Assembly (NCBI RefSeq): GCF_023015965.1
Contig: NZ_JALKAN010000001.1
Span: 1,858,473 to 1,922,472, forward strand
Origin: Allomuricauda sp. F6463D
Lineage (GTDB): Bacteria; Bacteroidota; Bacteroidia; Flavobacteriales; Flavobacteriaceae
DNA length: 64,000 nt
Reading direction: 5' to 3'
The position numbers and the translations under genes were made by a program. The notes below the pieces were generated by a model. The model saw nothing but the letters and a program-made list of their open reading frames with translations. It was not told the origin of the DNA and made no database searches. Position 1 is the stretch's first letter. Each line of letters opens with the position of its first letter. Positions 47,119 through 56,072 of this stretch are shown piece by piece.

Positions 47119-48393
47119 ATGACAACAAAAGAATTGCATGCTCTGTTCTTGGAGCATCCCACAATTTCTACAGACACACGGAAAATAACTGAAAACTGTC
47201 TGTTTTTTGCGCTTAAAGGACCTCATTTTAATGGAAATAATTTTGCTCTAGACGCCTTAAAAAAAGGAGCTGCCTATGCAATCGTAGATGAGAAACCTCC
47301 TAAGTCCTCACATAAAACTATTTTGTGTCCAGATGTTTTAAAAACATTGCAAGAATTGGCAACCTACCATAGAAACTATTGTAAAGCAAAAGTGGTATCG
47401 CTAACTGGAAGTAACGGTAAAACAACCACAAAGGAGCTCATAAATGCCGTGCTATCCAAAAAGTACAAAACCATAGCCACTCAAGGAAATCTTAACAATC
47501 ATATTGGGGTTCCCTTAACCCTTTTATCCATTCAAAAAGATACAGAAATAGCGATTATTGAAATGGGCGCCAATCACAGGCAGGAAATAAAGTCCTTGAG
47601 CAATATTGCGCAACCCGATTTTGGATACGTCACCAACTTTGGCAAAGCACATTTAGAGGGTTTTGGGGGATTCGAAGGAGTCATAAAAGGGAAAAGTGAA
47701 CTATATGATTATCTAACCTCGCATAATAAATATATTTTCTTTAATGCTGATGATAAAGTTCAAAAAGAGAAATTAGAGAATTACCATAAAAAAATAGGTT
47801 TCAGTACAAACGACCATCGATTTTATAATATAACATTTAATGGAATCGATCCATTTGTAACACTAAAAGTCGAAGGAATAGAAATCAAAACACAACTGGT
47901 AGGGAAGTATAATTTTCTCAACTGTTGCGCAGCCATTCTCATGGGTAAATATTTTAATGTGCCTTTGAAAGACATCAAAACAGCGATTGAAACCTATCTT
48001 CCAAATAACAATCGATCACAAATAGTATCCAAAAACGGTTACAACATTGTTCTTGATGCCTACAACGCTAACCCTACCAGTATGAAAGCGGCATTAGAAA
48101 ACTTTAATCTAATGGATGGCACACCCAAAACAATAATTATTGGAGATATGTTCGAGCTTGGTGATACAGCTTCGGAAGAGCACCAATCCATTGCCGATTT
48201 AACAAAAGAACTCAAATTTAGCAATGTATACCTGGTAGGCAAGAATTTCTTTGGCACCAAAACCCAATTTAATAAGTTTAAGTCCTTTGAGGACCTAAAA
48301 GCATTTTTAGAAAAACATCCTGTAGAAAAGGGAACATTGTTGATTAAGGGTTCCCGAGGCATGGCTCTAGAACGAGTTTTGGACATTCTGTAA
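47119..48393 (+). CDS. murF: UDP-N-acetylmuramoyl-tripeptide--D-alanyl-D-alanine ligase
   Basis: 424 residues, complete Mur ligase with all three domains. P-loop VSLTGSNGKTTTKELINAVL, ATP/Mg site IEMGANHRQEI, and the C-terminal domain with LDAYNANPTSMKAALE and TLLIKGSRGMALER. It adds D-Ala-D-Ala to UDP-MurNAc-tripeptide in peptidoglycan synthesis. Contrast with the degenerate Mur-ligase relative at 6.1-7.0 kb, which has lost the Gly of its P-loop. Located right after the gldJ terminator. Confidence 0.96.
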   Translation: MTTKELHALFLEHPTISTDTRKITENCLFFALKGPHFNGNNFALDALKKGAAYAIVDEKPPKSSHKTILCPDVLKTLQELATYHRNYCKAKVVSLTGSNGKTTTKELINAVLSKKYKTIATQGNLNNHIGVPLTLLSIQKDTEIAIIEMGANHRQEIKSLSNIAQPDFGYVTNFGKAHLEGFGGFEGVIKGKSELYDYLTSHNKYIFFNADDKVQKEKLENYHKKIGFSTNDHRFYNITFNGIDPFVTLKVEGIEIKTQLVGKYNFLNCCAAILMGKYFNVPLKDIKTAIETYLPNNNRSQIVSKNGYNIVLDAYNANPTSMKAALENFNLMDGTPKTIIIGDMFELGDTASEEHQSIADLTKELKFSNVYLVGKNFFGTKTQFNKFKSFEDLKAFLEKHPVEKGTLLIKGSRGMALERVLDIL

Positions 48394-48403
48394 AAAAAGG
48401 AAG

Positions 48404-48478
48404 TGGGATATACTGGATTCGAACCAGTGACCTCTGCCCTGTCAAGGCAGCGCTCTAAACCAACTGAGCTAATATCCC
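48404..48478 (-). tRNA. tRNA-Val (anticodon GAC)
   Basis: On the minus strand a full cloverleaf can be drawn: acceptor GGGATAT/ATATCCC, D arm with AGCTCAGTTGGTTTAGAGC, anticodon arm CTGCC-TTGACAG-GGCAG giving anticodon GAC, and T arm ACTGGTTCGAATCCAGT. CCA is not encoded. It lies 10 bases from the murF stop. Confidence 0.93.
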
Positions 48479-48503
48479 TTTAAAGGGTGTGCAATATCGG
48501 AAA

Positions 48504-48917
48504 TTAATCCCAATCTCCATACTCTGCCGAATTCTTTGATGTCTCGTGCAAGGTTATGTGCAACAATAGCCCTTTTTTCAAGTTCGGTTTCAGGATATCA
48601 TAGATCACTTTTACAAAATATTCGGTTGTTGGCAATAAATTTTCAAATTCAGGGCAGTCTTCGTTCAAATTCTTATGATCAAAACGCTCTTCCACCTCAT
48701 CCTTGATTAAATTACCCAAATCTGCAAGATCCATTACAAAACCGGTATCAGGGTCCACCTCACCTTTAATCCTTACTTCAAGGTCAAAATTATGACCATG
48801 AAAACTGGGACTGTTGCATTTACCAAAAACTTGGATGTTCTTTTCTTTGCTCCACTTAGGATTATGTAACCTATGTGCGGCATTAAAATGTGCTTTCCTG
48901 CAAATTGTAGCAATCAT
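48504..48917 (-). CDS. queD: 6-carboxytetrahydropterin synthase (QueD/PTPS)
   Basis: 137 residues. Zinc-binding His residues in KAHFNAAHRLH and PSFHGHNFDLEVR, the catalytic Cys in FGKCNSPSF, and the substrate Glu near the C-terminus (LHITLHETSKNSAEYGDW) follow the QueD pattern. It converts 7,8-dihydroneopterin triphosphate to 6-carboxytetrahydropterin in queuosine biosynthesis. The queC/queE/queF partners are not in the window. It lies 25 bases upstream-side of the tRNA-Val on the same strand. Confidence 0.92.
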   Translation of the reverse strand: MIATICRKAHFNAAHRLHNPKWSKEKNIQVFGKCNSPSFHGHNFDLEVRIKGEVDPDTGFVMDLADLGNLIKDEVEERFDHKNLNEDCPEFENLLPTTEYFVKVIYDILKPNLKKGLLLHITLHETSKNSAEYGDWD

Positions 48918-49075
48918 ATTGCAAAGTTAAACGCTTTTTCTACAATCCATATTTCTAATTCAAAAAATACCTGACCAAGATTTATCGTAATCTAATTTCA
49001 AATTGAAATTCCGAAGAGTTCTTGTTAACTTTATCAAACAAGTCAAAAGTATTACAGAAATAAAAATCCCATTAT

Positions 49076-49759
49076 ATGACAATTACATACTTAGGCCATG
49101 CCACTTTACTTGTTGAGATGAATGATAAGAAAATTATGTTCGACCCTTTTATCTCTGGAAATGAAATGGCTTCCGATATTGACATAGATAGTTTAGAGGT
49201 AGATTACATTTTTCTGACCCACGGCCATCAAGATCATGTATTGGATGTGGAAACAATTGCAAAAAATAACCCAAAGGCACTATTAGTTTCCAATTTTGAG
49301 ATTATTACTTGGTTCGGGGAAAAAAATATCAAAGGACACCCCATGAACCATGGAGGAAAATACGATTTTGATTTTGGCACTGCAAAATATGTAACCGCTA
49401 TCCACTCGAGCACATTACCTGATGGCAGCAATGGAGGAAACCCAGGAGGGTTTGTTCTTTATAATGAGTCAAATTCCATCTATATTGCTGGCGACACCGC
49501 TCTGACCATGGATATGGAGCTCATCTCCAAAACCTGCCCCAAACTCGATATTGCCGTTTTACCCATTGGGGATAATTTTACGATGGGATATGAAGATGCC
49601 GCAATAGCCAGTGACTTTATTGCTTGTGATGAAATAATAGGGTGTCATTATGATACCTTTCCTCCCATTAAAATAGACAAAGTAAAAGCAGTTGAGTTTT
49701 TTAATAAAAAAGGAAAGAAACTGATGCTACCGGATATTGGGGAATCAATAACTATATAA
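49076..49759 (+). CDS. Metallo-beta-lactamase-fold hydrolase (UPF0173-like)
   Basis: 227 residues. MBL motifs: TYLGHATLLVEM, FLTHGHQDHVLD (THxHxDH), NHGGKYDF, and a final DEIIGCHYDTFPPI. The layout is that of UPF0173 metal-dependent hydrolases such as archaeal and bacterial UlaG-like lactonases, whose natural substrates are mostly unknown. Two metal ions are expected. It is isolated by a terminator downstream and is divergent from queD. Confidence 0.88.
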   Translation: MTITYLGHATLLVEMNDKKIMFDPFISGNEMASDIDIDSLEVDYIFLTHGHQDHVLDVETIAKNNPKALLVSNFEIITWFGEKNIKGHPMNHGGKYDFDFGTAKYVTAIHSSTLPDGSNGGNPGGFVLYNESNSIYIAGDTALTMDMELISKTCPKLDIAVLPIGDNFTMGYEDAAIASDFIACDEIIGCHYDTFPPIKIDKVKAVEFFNKKGKKLMLPDIGESITI

Positions 49760-49762
49760 ATT

Positions 49763-49795
49763 AAAAAAGCCTCCGATAAATCGGAGGCTTTTTTT
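49763..49795. terminator. Bidirectional rho-independent terminator
   Basis: AAAAAAGCCTCCGA (49763-49776), loop TAAA, TCGGAGGCTTTTTTT (49781-49795). It serves the metallo-hydrolase gene in the plus direction and could also stop the tRNA-Val transcript coming from the right on the minus strand. Confidence 0.88.
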
Positions 49796-49802
49796 CCTGT
49801 TG

Positions 49803-49877
49803 TGGGCGCTGAGGGATTCGAACCCCCGACCCCCTCGGTGTAAACGAGGTGCTCTGAACCAACTGAGCTAAGCGCCC
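49803..49877 (-). tRNA. tRNA-Val (anticodon TAC)
   Basis: Cloverleaf on the minus strand: acceptor GGGCGCT/AGCGCCC, D arm TAGCTCAGTTGGTTCAGAGC, anticodon arm CCTCG-TTTACAC-CGAGG giving TAC, T arm with GGGGGTTCGAATCCCTC. CCA not encoded. The second valine isoacceptor in 1.4 kb. Confidence 0.94.
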
Positions 49878-49962
49878 ATTCAATTTCCTAAATGGGAGTG
49901 CAAATATATAATAGTTTTTCATTACCAAAAAGAAAAAATTAAAAAAGAATCACACTTTACTT

Positions 49963-50345
49963 TTAATTGATTTTCCTGTCTCTGAACCAAAGGTCCTCCA
50001 AGCTAAAATTAACTGTAATGGTCTGGTAATTTTCCTTAACAAGGATATTTTGTATTTGCCCCTTGCTCCCGTAGGCATAAGATATATTCATCATGGAATT
50101 GCTGGCACGCCCTACAGGCAATCCCAGCCCAGCTGTTAGGGTGTAACCATCAATCTGATTGTCGTTAATGGCAAGATAGCCATTGTCATAATTGAAACCG
50201 CCCCTATAGCGAACACGATCCAAATATTTATATCCTCTGTCATTTTTTAGATATTCGATTCCCACGCCATAAACATCCTGATCCATATATGTGCCTACAC
50301 TTTCAAACTGCTCTGTAGCGTCCCAAAAATTATGTAGCGTTACAA
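49963..50345 (-). pseudogene. 5'-truncated outer-membrane protein gene
   Basis: The frame ends at 49963 and reads back to about 50345 with sensible barrel-like sequence: FWDATEQFESVGTYMDQDVYGVGIEYLKN, YRGGFNYDNGYLAI, GYTLTAGLGLPVGR, MMNISYAYGS and a C-terminal ITVNFSLEDLWFRDRKIN. No signal peptide or start codon exists for this frame; the first ATG (ending 50286) is internal to the homologous region. So the 5' part, including the signal, is gone at a junction near 50.33 kb where a kinase fragment on the other strand begins. If translated it would be a 107-residue untargeted barrel piece. Family: an outer-membrane beta-barrel, exact type not certain. Confidence 0.75.
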
Positions 50346-50696
50346 CGGTTACGTTTATCGGACAGTGTCAATGTTCATTTAAAAATTTCGGGAGAGGACA
50401 AAGGAAAAAAGGTTCCTCCATTACTGTTCATCTCCTTTATTGAAAATGCTTTTAAATACGGGACGGACTATAAAGGAAGAACGTATGTAAACATCAATTT
50501 GTTGATTGAAAAAAACAATATTCACTTTAAAGTCGAGAACAAGATTGGTGTACACAGAAAAAATATTAAAAATTCTGGAGTGGGATTAGAGAACATAAAA
50601 AATCGTTTAAGGCTATTGTACCCCAATTCCCATAGATTACAAATAACCAATAACGGTGCAACGTTTTTGGTGGACCTGACCCTCAATCTAAATTAA
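50319..50696 (+). pseudogene. 5'-truncated LytS-type histidine kinase gene (C-terminal part)
   Basis: The frame is open from 50319 after an in-frame TAG and ends at 50696. It encodes only the end of a LytS kinase: YVALQRLRLSDSV (the region following the phosphohistidine helix), the HATPase N-box FISFIENAFKYG, then GVGLENIKNRLRLLYP. The membrane part and the catalytic His are missing. The frame's first ATG (50499) is inside the HATPase domain. It is the natural partner of the LytTR gene that follows. With no phospho-acceptor it cannot autophosphorylate. Confidence 0.82.
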
Positions 50697-50713
50697 TGCC
50701 AAAACTATAGACT

Positions 50714-51447
50714 ATGAAGTGTGTTATTATCGACGACGAACCTTTGGCTATAGATGTGTTAATGGAATATTGCCAAAAACTGGATTTTATTGAGTTGGAA
50801 GAAACCTTTACCAATCCTTTGGAAGCAATTTCAGTAATCAAAGAAAAAAAATAGATCTTATTTTTTGCGATATTGAAATGCCCCAGATGAATGGGATAGA
50901 TTTTATAAATTCTTTGGACAACATTCCTTTGTTCATCTTTACCACGGCCTATTCGCAATACGCCGTAGAAGGCTTCAACCTCAATGCCATTGATTATTTG
51001 GTAAAACCTATCCCCTATAATAGATTTATAAAAGCGGTCTCAAGGGCTAAAGAAATATTGACCTATCGAAAAACACCAACCAATTTGAACGATAATGTTT
51101 TCCCTTCTCATGGCGATTCAAAAACAACTAACCCAGGGTATGTTTTTGTGAAAGCCGAGTACGAAAGCGTAAAAATAAATCTTGATGATATTGAGTATAT
51201 CCAAGGCCTAAAGGACTATCTAAAAATCCATATTAAAAACACTAACAAAGCGATACTCACCCTTATGAGTTTTAAGGAAATTTTAGATAAACTTCCTTCA
51301 AATCAATTTTTAAGGGTTCATAAATCCTTTGTCGTCAATATTAGCTGTATTAAAACAGTTCAACGGAACCGAATCGTGATCAACGATATGAGAATTCCCA
51401 TTGGGGAAAGTTATAAGTCCATCTTTTTTAGCAATTTAGGGCTTTAA
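50714..51447 (+). pseudogene. Frameshifted LytTR response regulator
   Basis: The first frame starts at the ATG 50714 and reads MKCVIIDDEPLAIDVL, ending at a TAG at 50852-50854 after the run GAAAAAAAATAG. The second frame takes over without a gap in homology: IDLIFCDIEMPQMNGIDF (receiver Asp), YLVKPIPYNRFIKAV, then a full LytTR domain (NLDDIEYIQGLKDYLKIHIKN, FLRVHKSFVVNI, IPIGESYKSIFF). One base lost from an A9 tract (now A8, 50844-50851) explains the shift. Together with the missing half of its kinase, the pair is probably not functional. A sequencing error or slippage-based rescue is possible. Confidence 0.8.
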
Positions 51448-51452
51448 CCAAA

Positions 51453-52664
51453 TCAAACCACTTCTGCCACAACAAAAGTACTGCCTCCCACATAGATTAT
51501 ATCATTACTGCTTGCTTTCTTTAACGCCTTGTCAACCCCTTTTTTTACCGACTTAAAAGCCTTGCCGATAAGTTGTTTTTCCTTGGCAAGTTCCTGCAAC
51601 TGAGAAGCATCCATACCTCTAGGAATGCTAGGCCTCACAAAATAATATTTTGCATTCTTCGGAAATAGGCCAAGAACCGATTTCACATCTTTATCCTTTA
51701 CAAATCCCAGTACAATATGGAGCTGATCAAATGTTTGTTCTTCTATCTGCTTTAAAACCAACTGAAGCCCTTCTTTATTGTGAGCCGTATCACAGACTAC
51801 TAAAGGATTTGTATTCAGTATCTGCCATCTTCCCAAAAGTCCCGTGTTCTCCACAACTTTTTTGAGTCCAGCAGAAATGGCATTTTCCGGAACCTTTAAA
51901 TTTTGCAATTGGCGTATACACATGACTACGCCCTTAATATTCTTTTTTTGATACGCTCCCAATAAATCGGTTTCATACTCTGGAATAGGTTCCTTATCGG
52001 CAAAAACTATCTCGGATTTTAACTGATGTGCGATTAGATTGAAGATTACTTTTGTCTCAGGTTGGGTCTCACTAACAACAACTGGGACTTTCCGTTTTAT
52101 AATTCCAGCCTTTTCCAATGCTATTTTTTTAAGCGTGTTTCCTAAAAACTGTGTATGATCCATCCCAATATTGGTAATCAATGAAACTTCGGGAGTAATA
52201 ATATTGGTAGAATCCAATCTTCCACCCAGCCCCACTTCGATTACAGCAATATCAACTTTTTCTTCAGCAAAATAGCTAAAGGCCATCCCAACAGTCATTT
52301 CAAAAAAAGACAGGTTGTTGTACTCAAAAAAAACTTTGTGCCTTCCTATAAAATCTTTTACATACTTCTTACTTACAACTTTTCCATTTATTTTGATACG
52401 CTCACGAAAATCTTTTAAGTGAGGAGATGTGTACAATCCCACCTTGTAACCTGCTTCTTGAAGAATGGATGCCAACATATGGCTACTGGACCCTTTACCG
52501 TTGGTGCCAGCAACATGAATACTTTTAAATTTTTTTTCTGGATTATGTAAAAAGTCGCAAAAATGAACAATGTTATCCAGTTTTGCGTTTAATGCCACAG
52601 CACCTTTTTGTTGGTACATTGGAAGCTGACCGAACATCCAGTCCAAAGTTTCTTTATAGGTCAC
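51453..52664 (-). CDS. folC: Bifunctional dihydrofolate/folylpolyglutamate synthase
   Basis: 403 residues. Mur-ligase-like fold: P-loop VAGTNGKGSSSHMLASIL, LGGRLDSTN, SLITNIGMDHTQFLGNTLKKIALEKAGIIK, and GLLGRWQILNTNPLVVCDTAHNKEGL. It adds glutamate to dihydropteroate and folates. Its start overlaps the 3' end of the tonB gene by 4 bases (52661-52664), so it probably closes the exbB-exbD-tonB transcript. The stop lies 5 bases from the pseudogene at 51447. Confidence 0.94.
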   Translation of the reverse strand: MTYKETLDWMFGQLPMYQQKGAVALNAKLDNIVHFCDFLHNPEKKFKSIHVAGTNGKGSSSHMLASILQEAGYKVGLYTSPHLKDFRERIKINGKVVSKKYVKDFIGRHKVFFEYNNLSFFEMTVGMAFSYFAEEKVDIAVIEVGLGGRLDSTNIITPEVSLITNIGMDHTQFLGNTLKKIALEKAGIIKRKVPVVVSETQPETKVIFNLIAHQLKSEIVFADKEPIPEYETDLLGAYQKKNIKGVVMCIRQLQNLKVPENAISAGLKKVVENTGLLGRWQILNTNPLVVCDTAHNKEGLQLVLKQIEEQTFDQLHIVLGFVKDKDVKSVLGLFPKNAKYYFVRPSIPRGMDASQLQELAKEKQLIGKAFKSVKKGVDKALKKASSNDIIYVGGSTFVVAEVV

Positions 52665-53539
52665 TGCCCTAATTTAAAGTTTACCACCACAAAACCTATT
52701 TGTTGGGCCGGAGCGTTGGAATCAGGGTTCCATCGATGAAGCATAGCCGTTTTACGTGCGGGTTCCAGAAGGCATGCGGCAGTATTGGTTGTGCCTTTTA
52801 CACCTGCTTGAGCATTTATGACCTTACCTGATCTATCCACCGTAATTCTAACGACTACTCTACCTTCTTCATTACATTCTTGTTGTACCTTACCTTGGTT
52901 GGCCAAAGATCTACCACTTAAACCATAACCACCTGTGCCGCTTCCTGGGGTGCCATAATAGGATGAGGCATACGGGTCGCCATCCTGCTGACCCTTATCT
53001 CCTGCCCTGTCATCGTCCCCTTCACTACCTGTGGTAGTCCCATCGGATTTACCGATTCCGCCGATCAGGGCATCTACACTTTTTTTCTTGGCTTCTTCCT
53101 CTTGTCTTTGCCGTTCTTCGGCTTCACGTTTTTCACGAGCAATACGTTCAGCCTCGGCATTGGCTCTTTTTGCCTCCTCTTCCGCCTTTCGCTCAGCTTC
53201 TTGTTGTTGCTTTAATTTGATGGTCTCCTCATCATTGCTCGTCAAAACCTCCTCGACCGGAGCTTCTTCTACAACAGTTTCTTCTGGTTGCTCAGGCTCA
53301 GCCACTTCTCGAGGTTCAGGTTGACTTTCAACTTCTCTTGGTTCTGACCTTACTCGCTCCGTAGGCTGTACTTCCCCACTACCAAAATCCATTGTTCCGA
53401 AATTGACAGCAATTCCATTTTCTATGGGCGGGTCGAGGTAAGTCAAACCAATATAAAAAAGCAATAAGAGGAGTGCGCTTAACAAAAGTGTTGTAAGCGT
53501 GAATGATTTTTTCTTGTGTCTCGTATCTAAAAAGGACAT
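52661..53539 (-). CDS. tonB: TonB-family energy transducer
   Basis: 292 residues. One N-terminal membrane helix (about residues 17-37). The periplasmic spacer is Pro/Glu-rich (EPREVESQPEPREVAEPEQPEE), then a long Glu/Ala/Lys/Arg coiled coil (about 105-160), a Gly/Ser-rich stretch, and a C-terminal TonB fold (GRVVVRITVDRSGKVINAQAG, LEPARKTAMLHRWNPD). It relays proton-motive force from ExbB/ExbD to outer-membrane receptors. It overlaps exbD by one base. Confidence 0.9.
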   Translation of the reverse strand: MSFLDTRHKKKSFTLTTLLLSALLLLLFYIGLTYLDPPIENGIAVNFGTMDFGSGEVQPTERVRSEPREVESQPEPREVAEPEQPEETVVEEAPVEEVLTSNDEETIKLKQQQEAERKAEEEAKRANAEAERIAREKREAEERQRQEEEAKKKSVDALIGGIGKSDGTTTGSEGDDDRAGDKGQQDGDPYASSYYGTPGSGTGGYGLSGRSLANQGKVQQECNEEGRVVVRITVDRSGKVINAQAGVKGTTNTAACLLEPARKTAMLHRWNPDSNAPAQQIGFVVVNFKLGQ

Positions 53540-53925
53540 TATTTTGGCCGCACCGCCAAGATAACCTTGTAACTGTTCCTATTGGCAATATCCATAACGT
53601 TTACCGCTTCTTTAATGGCTACGTTTTCTTCTGCCCTTAGGATAATTGTTGGCTTTTCTTGACCTTCAAGTGCCTTTTTTAATTCAATTTCAATGTATTC
53701 CTTGTTAATCTGCTCGTTATTGACAAAATACTTCAAGTCTTTATTAATGGTAACCGAAACATTCTGCGTATTGGTCGACTTTCCTTTAGCCTTTGGCAAA
53801 AGTAAATCCAATGCATTGGGAGCGTTGGAAGTCAGCATAAAAAACACCAACAACAAGAACACAATGTCTGTCATGGATGACATGCTAAATTCAGGACTCA
53901 CCTTATTTCTTCCCTTCAGTTTCAT
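53539..53925 (-). CDS. exbD: ExbD/TolR-family biopolymer transporter
   Basis: 128 residues, single membrane helix near the N-terminus (MSSMTDIVFLLLVFFMLTSN) containing the essential Asp that carries protons, and a periplasmic domain with the repeated SVTINKDLKYFVNNEQI pattern. It pairs with ExbB to energise TonB. The start overlaps nothing; its stop overlaps the tonB ATG by one base. A gap of 9 bases separates it from exbB. Confidence 0.93.
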   Translation of the reverse strand: MKLKGRNKVSPEFSMSSMTDIVFLLLVFFMLTSNAPNALDLLLPKAKGKSTNTQNVSVTINKDLKYFVNNEQINKEYIEIELKKALEGQEKPTIILRAEENVAIKEAVNVMDIANRNSYKVILAVRPK

Positions 53926-53934
53926 ATGAAAATC

Positions 53935-54627
53935 TTAGATGGGTTCGTTCAAAAGGTCCAAAAACTCAACGGCATTGGCTTCCATTTTATGAACCACCTT
54001 ATCGGTCCTGTTCACCAAATGATTGTAACCTATGTATGCGATGATTCCTACGACCAAACCAGCAACCGTTGTGGTCATTGCAGTATAAATACCAGAAGCC
54101 AAAGACCCCATTTCTGCCTGCCCACCACTACTTGCCATTTCATGGAATGCCAAAATCATACCAATTACGGTTCCCAAGAAACCGATCATGGGTGCAGCAC
54201 CGGCCACTGTTGCCAAAACACTAACGTTTTTTTCGAGTTTGTACACCTCTAGGGTACCTGCGTTTTCTATTGCCGTATTTATATCGTCCAAAGGCTTTCC
54301 AATGCGGACCACGCCTTTTTCAATGAGTCGTGCAACAGGAGAATCTGTTTGTGCACACAATAATTTTGCAGCTTCCAGTTTCCCATTCATGACATGATCA
54401 CGAATCTGGTTCATGAAATTCTTATCTATTTTGGACGCTGCCTTAATAGCAAAAATGCGTTCAAAATAAATATACATGGCAACAAACAGAAGAACAAAAA
54501 GCACCATAATAATAATGATACTTCCTGCTCCTCCGTTAACAATAAGATCTATTACGGACAAAGTCTTTTCTTCGGAAATTGAAGCAGCTGCCTCAACGCC
54601 TTCCGTTACTTCTTGAAACATATTCAT
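53935..54627 (-). CDS. exbB: MotA/TolQ/ExbB proton channel family protein
   Basis: 230 residues with three membrane helices. The N-terminal helix is IIIIMVLFVLLFVAMYIYFERIF; the conserved ExbB core is in VSVLATVAGAAPMIGFLGTVIGMILAFHEMA and GIYTAMTTTVAGLVVGIIAYIGYNHLV. With ExbD it conducts protons and drives TonB. It is first in the operon exbB-exbD-tonB-folC. Confidence 0.93.
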   Translation of the reverse strand: MNMFQEVTEGVEAAASISEEKTLSVIDLIVNGGAGSIIIIMVLFVLLFVAMYIYFERIFAIKAASKIDKNFMNQIRDHVMNGKLEAAKLLCAQTDSPVARLIEKGVVRIGKPLDDINTAIENAGTLEVYKLEKNVSVLATVAGAAPMIGFLGTVIGMILAFHEMASSGGQAEMGSLASGIYTAMTTTVAGLVVGIIAYIGYNHLVNRTDKVVHKMEANAVEFLDLLNEPI

Positions 54628-54686
54628 ATAAAATCCCCAATTTAAGTTGCAATTATAACGGAGATTTTTGAACTAAAGTATTTTTT

Positions 54687-56072
54687 TTAGAACAAATATC
54701 GCATCACCATAAAGCAAATTGCTCCTGCAATAAATCCTACAAAAGCCAACCACGATATTTTCTTAAGATACCAAAAGAAATCAATTTTCTCCATCCCCAT
54801 GGCCACAACACCTGCGGCAGAACCAATAATCAGCATGCTTCCTCCAGTCCCCGCAGAGTAAGCTATGAAATGCCACAATTGATCATCCATAGGCTCGGAG
54901 AACATCCCCAAACTTGCTGCCACTAATGGCACATTATCTATAATTGCAGAACCAATTCCTAAAAGGATTACTACCAAATCAGATACTTGCGTACCAGCCA
55001 TTTCGGTACCCATAAGTGGTATGCCCTGTTTTAATCCATCGGCAAAATTGAACAATAATCCTAAAGATTCCAATGCGGCAACTGCCATTAAAATACCCAA
55101 GAAAAACAGAATACTGGGCAATTCAATTTTAGTTAAAGCACTATGTACAGGACTATGGTGCGATGCTGCATCACTTTCATGATCTACAGAGGATATGGCA
55201 ATCTTGGAATTACTGTAAATTTCAGCAAAAGTTGCCACTACTGCTAAAGACAACATCATACCTACATAGGGTGGTAAATGTGTTACAGTTTTAAAAATCG
55301 GAACAAAAACAATCGCTCCCAAACCAAGATAAAGCATGGTCGGGCCAAACTTTGATTTCTGAGGGTCTTCTTCTTCTACATCAATTTCACCTTGAAAAGC
55401 TGGTAGAAAAGATGCAATAAAAGATGGAATAAGCATACAAACCAAAGATGGAATCAATAAATGCTCTATAAGCATGGCAGTCGAAACTTTATCTCCGATC
55501 CATAACATTGTAGTTGTAACATCTCCAATAGGTGACCATGCGCCACCAGCATTCGCAGCAACAATAATCAAACCTGCGTACCAAAGTCTAGCCTCTCTAT
55601 CCTTCACAATTTTCTGGAGGATGGAAATAAGTACAATCGTAGCAGTAAGGTTATCTATTATTGCAGATAGAATAAAGGCCAAAAAAGAAAAAATCCAAAG
55701 TATCTTCTTTTTGCTTCTGGTCTTCACAAATGATTTTATGGTAGCAAACCCATCAAAATAATCGATAATCTCCACAATAGTCATTGCACCCAATAAAAAG
55801 ACCAATATCTCCGCGGTCTTCCCAAGGTGATGCAACAAGGTCTCTTCCATAAGTTCCATCTTCTCCTCGTGTCCAAAAGTTCCGAAATTCTCGAGCAGAG
55901 CATGATTACCGGAATCGAACCAAGTGGTAAAACCATCAATTCCAAATGCCATTAAAGCCCATAAAATGGCCATCATGGCCAAAGCGGGAATAAGTTTATC
56001 TATTTTTATATTGTGTTCGAGGGTAATTGCCAAATATCCGATTACAAAAATGACAACTAAAAGCGTTTCCAT
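54687..56072 (-). CDS. nhaD: Na+/H+ antiporter NhaD
   Basis: 461 residues, about twelve membrane helices. NhaD-family features: TIVEIIDYFDGF, IIDNLTATIVLISILQK, WYAGLIIVAANAGGAWSPIGDVTTTMLWIGDKVSTAMLIEHLLIPS, IDNVPLVAASLGMF and GTGGSMLIIGSAAGVVAM. Extrudes sodium in exchange for protons, which fits marine or saline life. It has no operon partner. About 240 bases of AT-rich DNA lie between it and the divergent acyl-CoA dehydrogenase gene. Confidence 0.93.
   Translation of the reverse strand: METLLVVIFVIGYLAITLEHNIKIDKLIPALAMMAILWALMAFGIDGFTTWFDSGNHALLENFGTFGHEEKMELMEETLLHHLGKTAEILVFLLGAMTIVEIIDYFDGFATIKSFVKTRSKKKILWIFSFLAFILSAIIDNLTATIVLISILQKIVKDREARLWYAGLIIVAANAGGAWSPIGDVTTTMLWIGDKVSTAMLIEHLLIPSLVCMLIPSFIASFLPAFQGEIDVEEEDPQKSKFGPTMLYLGLGAIVFVPIFKTVTHLPPYVGMMLSLAVVATFAEIYSNSKIAISSVDHESDAASHHSPVHSALTKIELPSILFFLGILMAVAALESLGLLFNFADGLKQGIPLMGTEMAGTQVSDLVVILLGIGSAIIDNVPLVAASLGMFSEPMDDQLWHFIAYSAGTGGSMLIIGSAAGVVAMGMEKIDFFWYLKKISWLAFVGFIAGAICFMVMRYLF

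Noticed and set aside
50499..50696. 65-residue independent protein
   Set aside because: It is the tail of the truncated kinase, whose frame runs upstream to 50319.
52661..54627. A Tol-Pal system instead of TonB-ExbBD
   Set aside because: The third gene has a proline-rich spacer and a TonB C-terminal domain, and no Pal or TolB gene is near.
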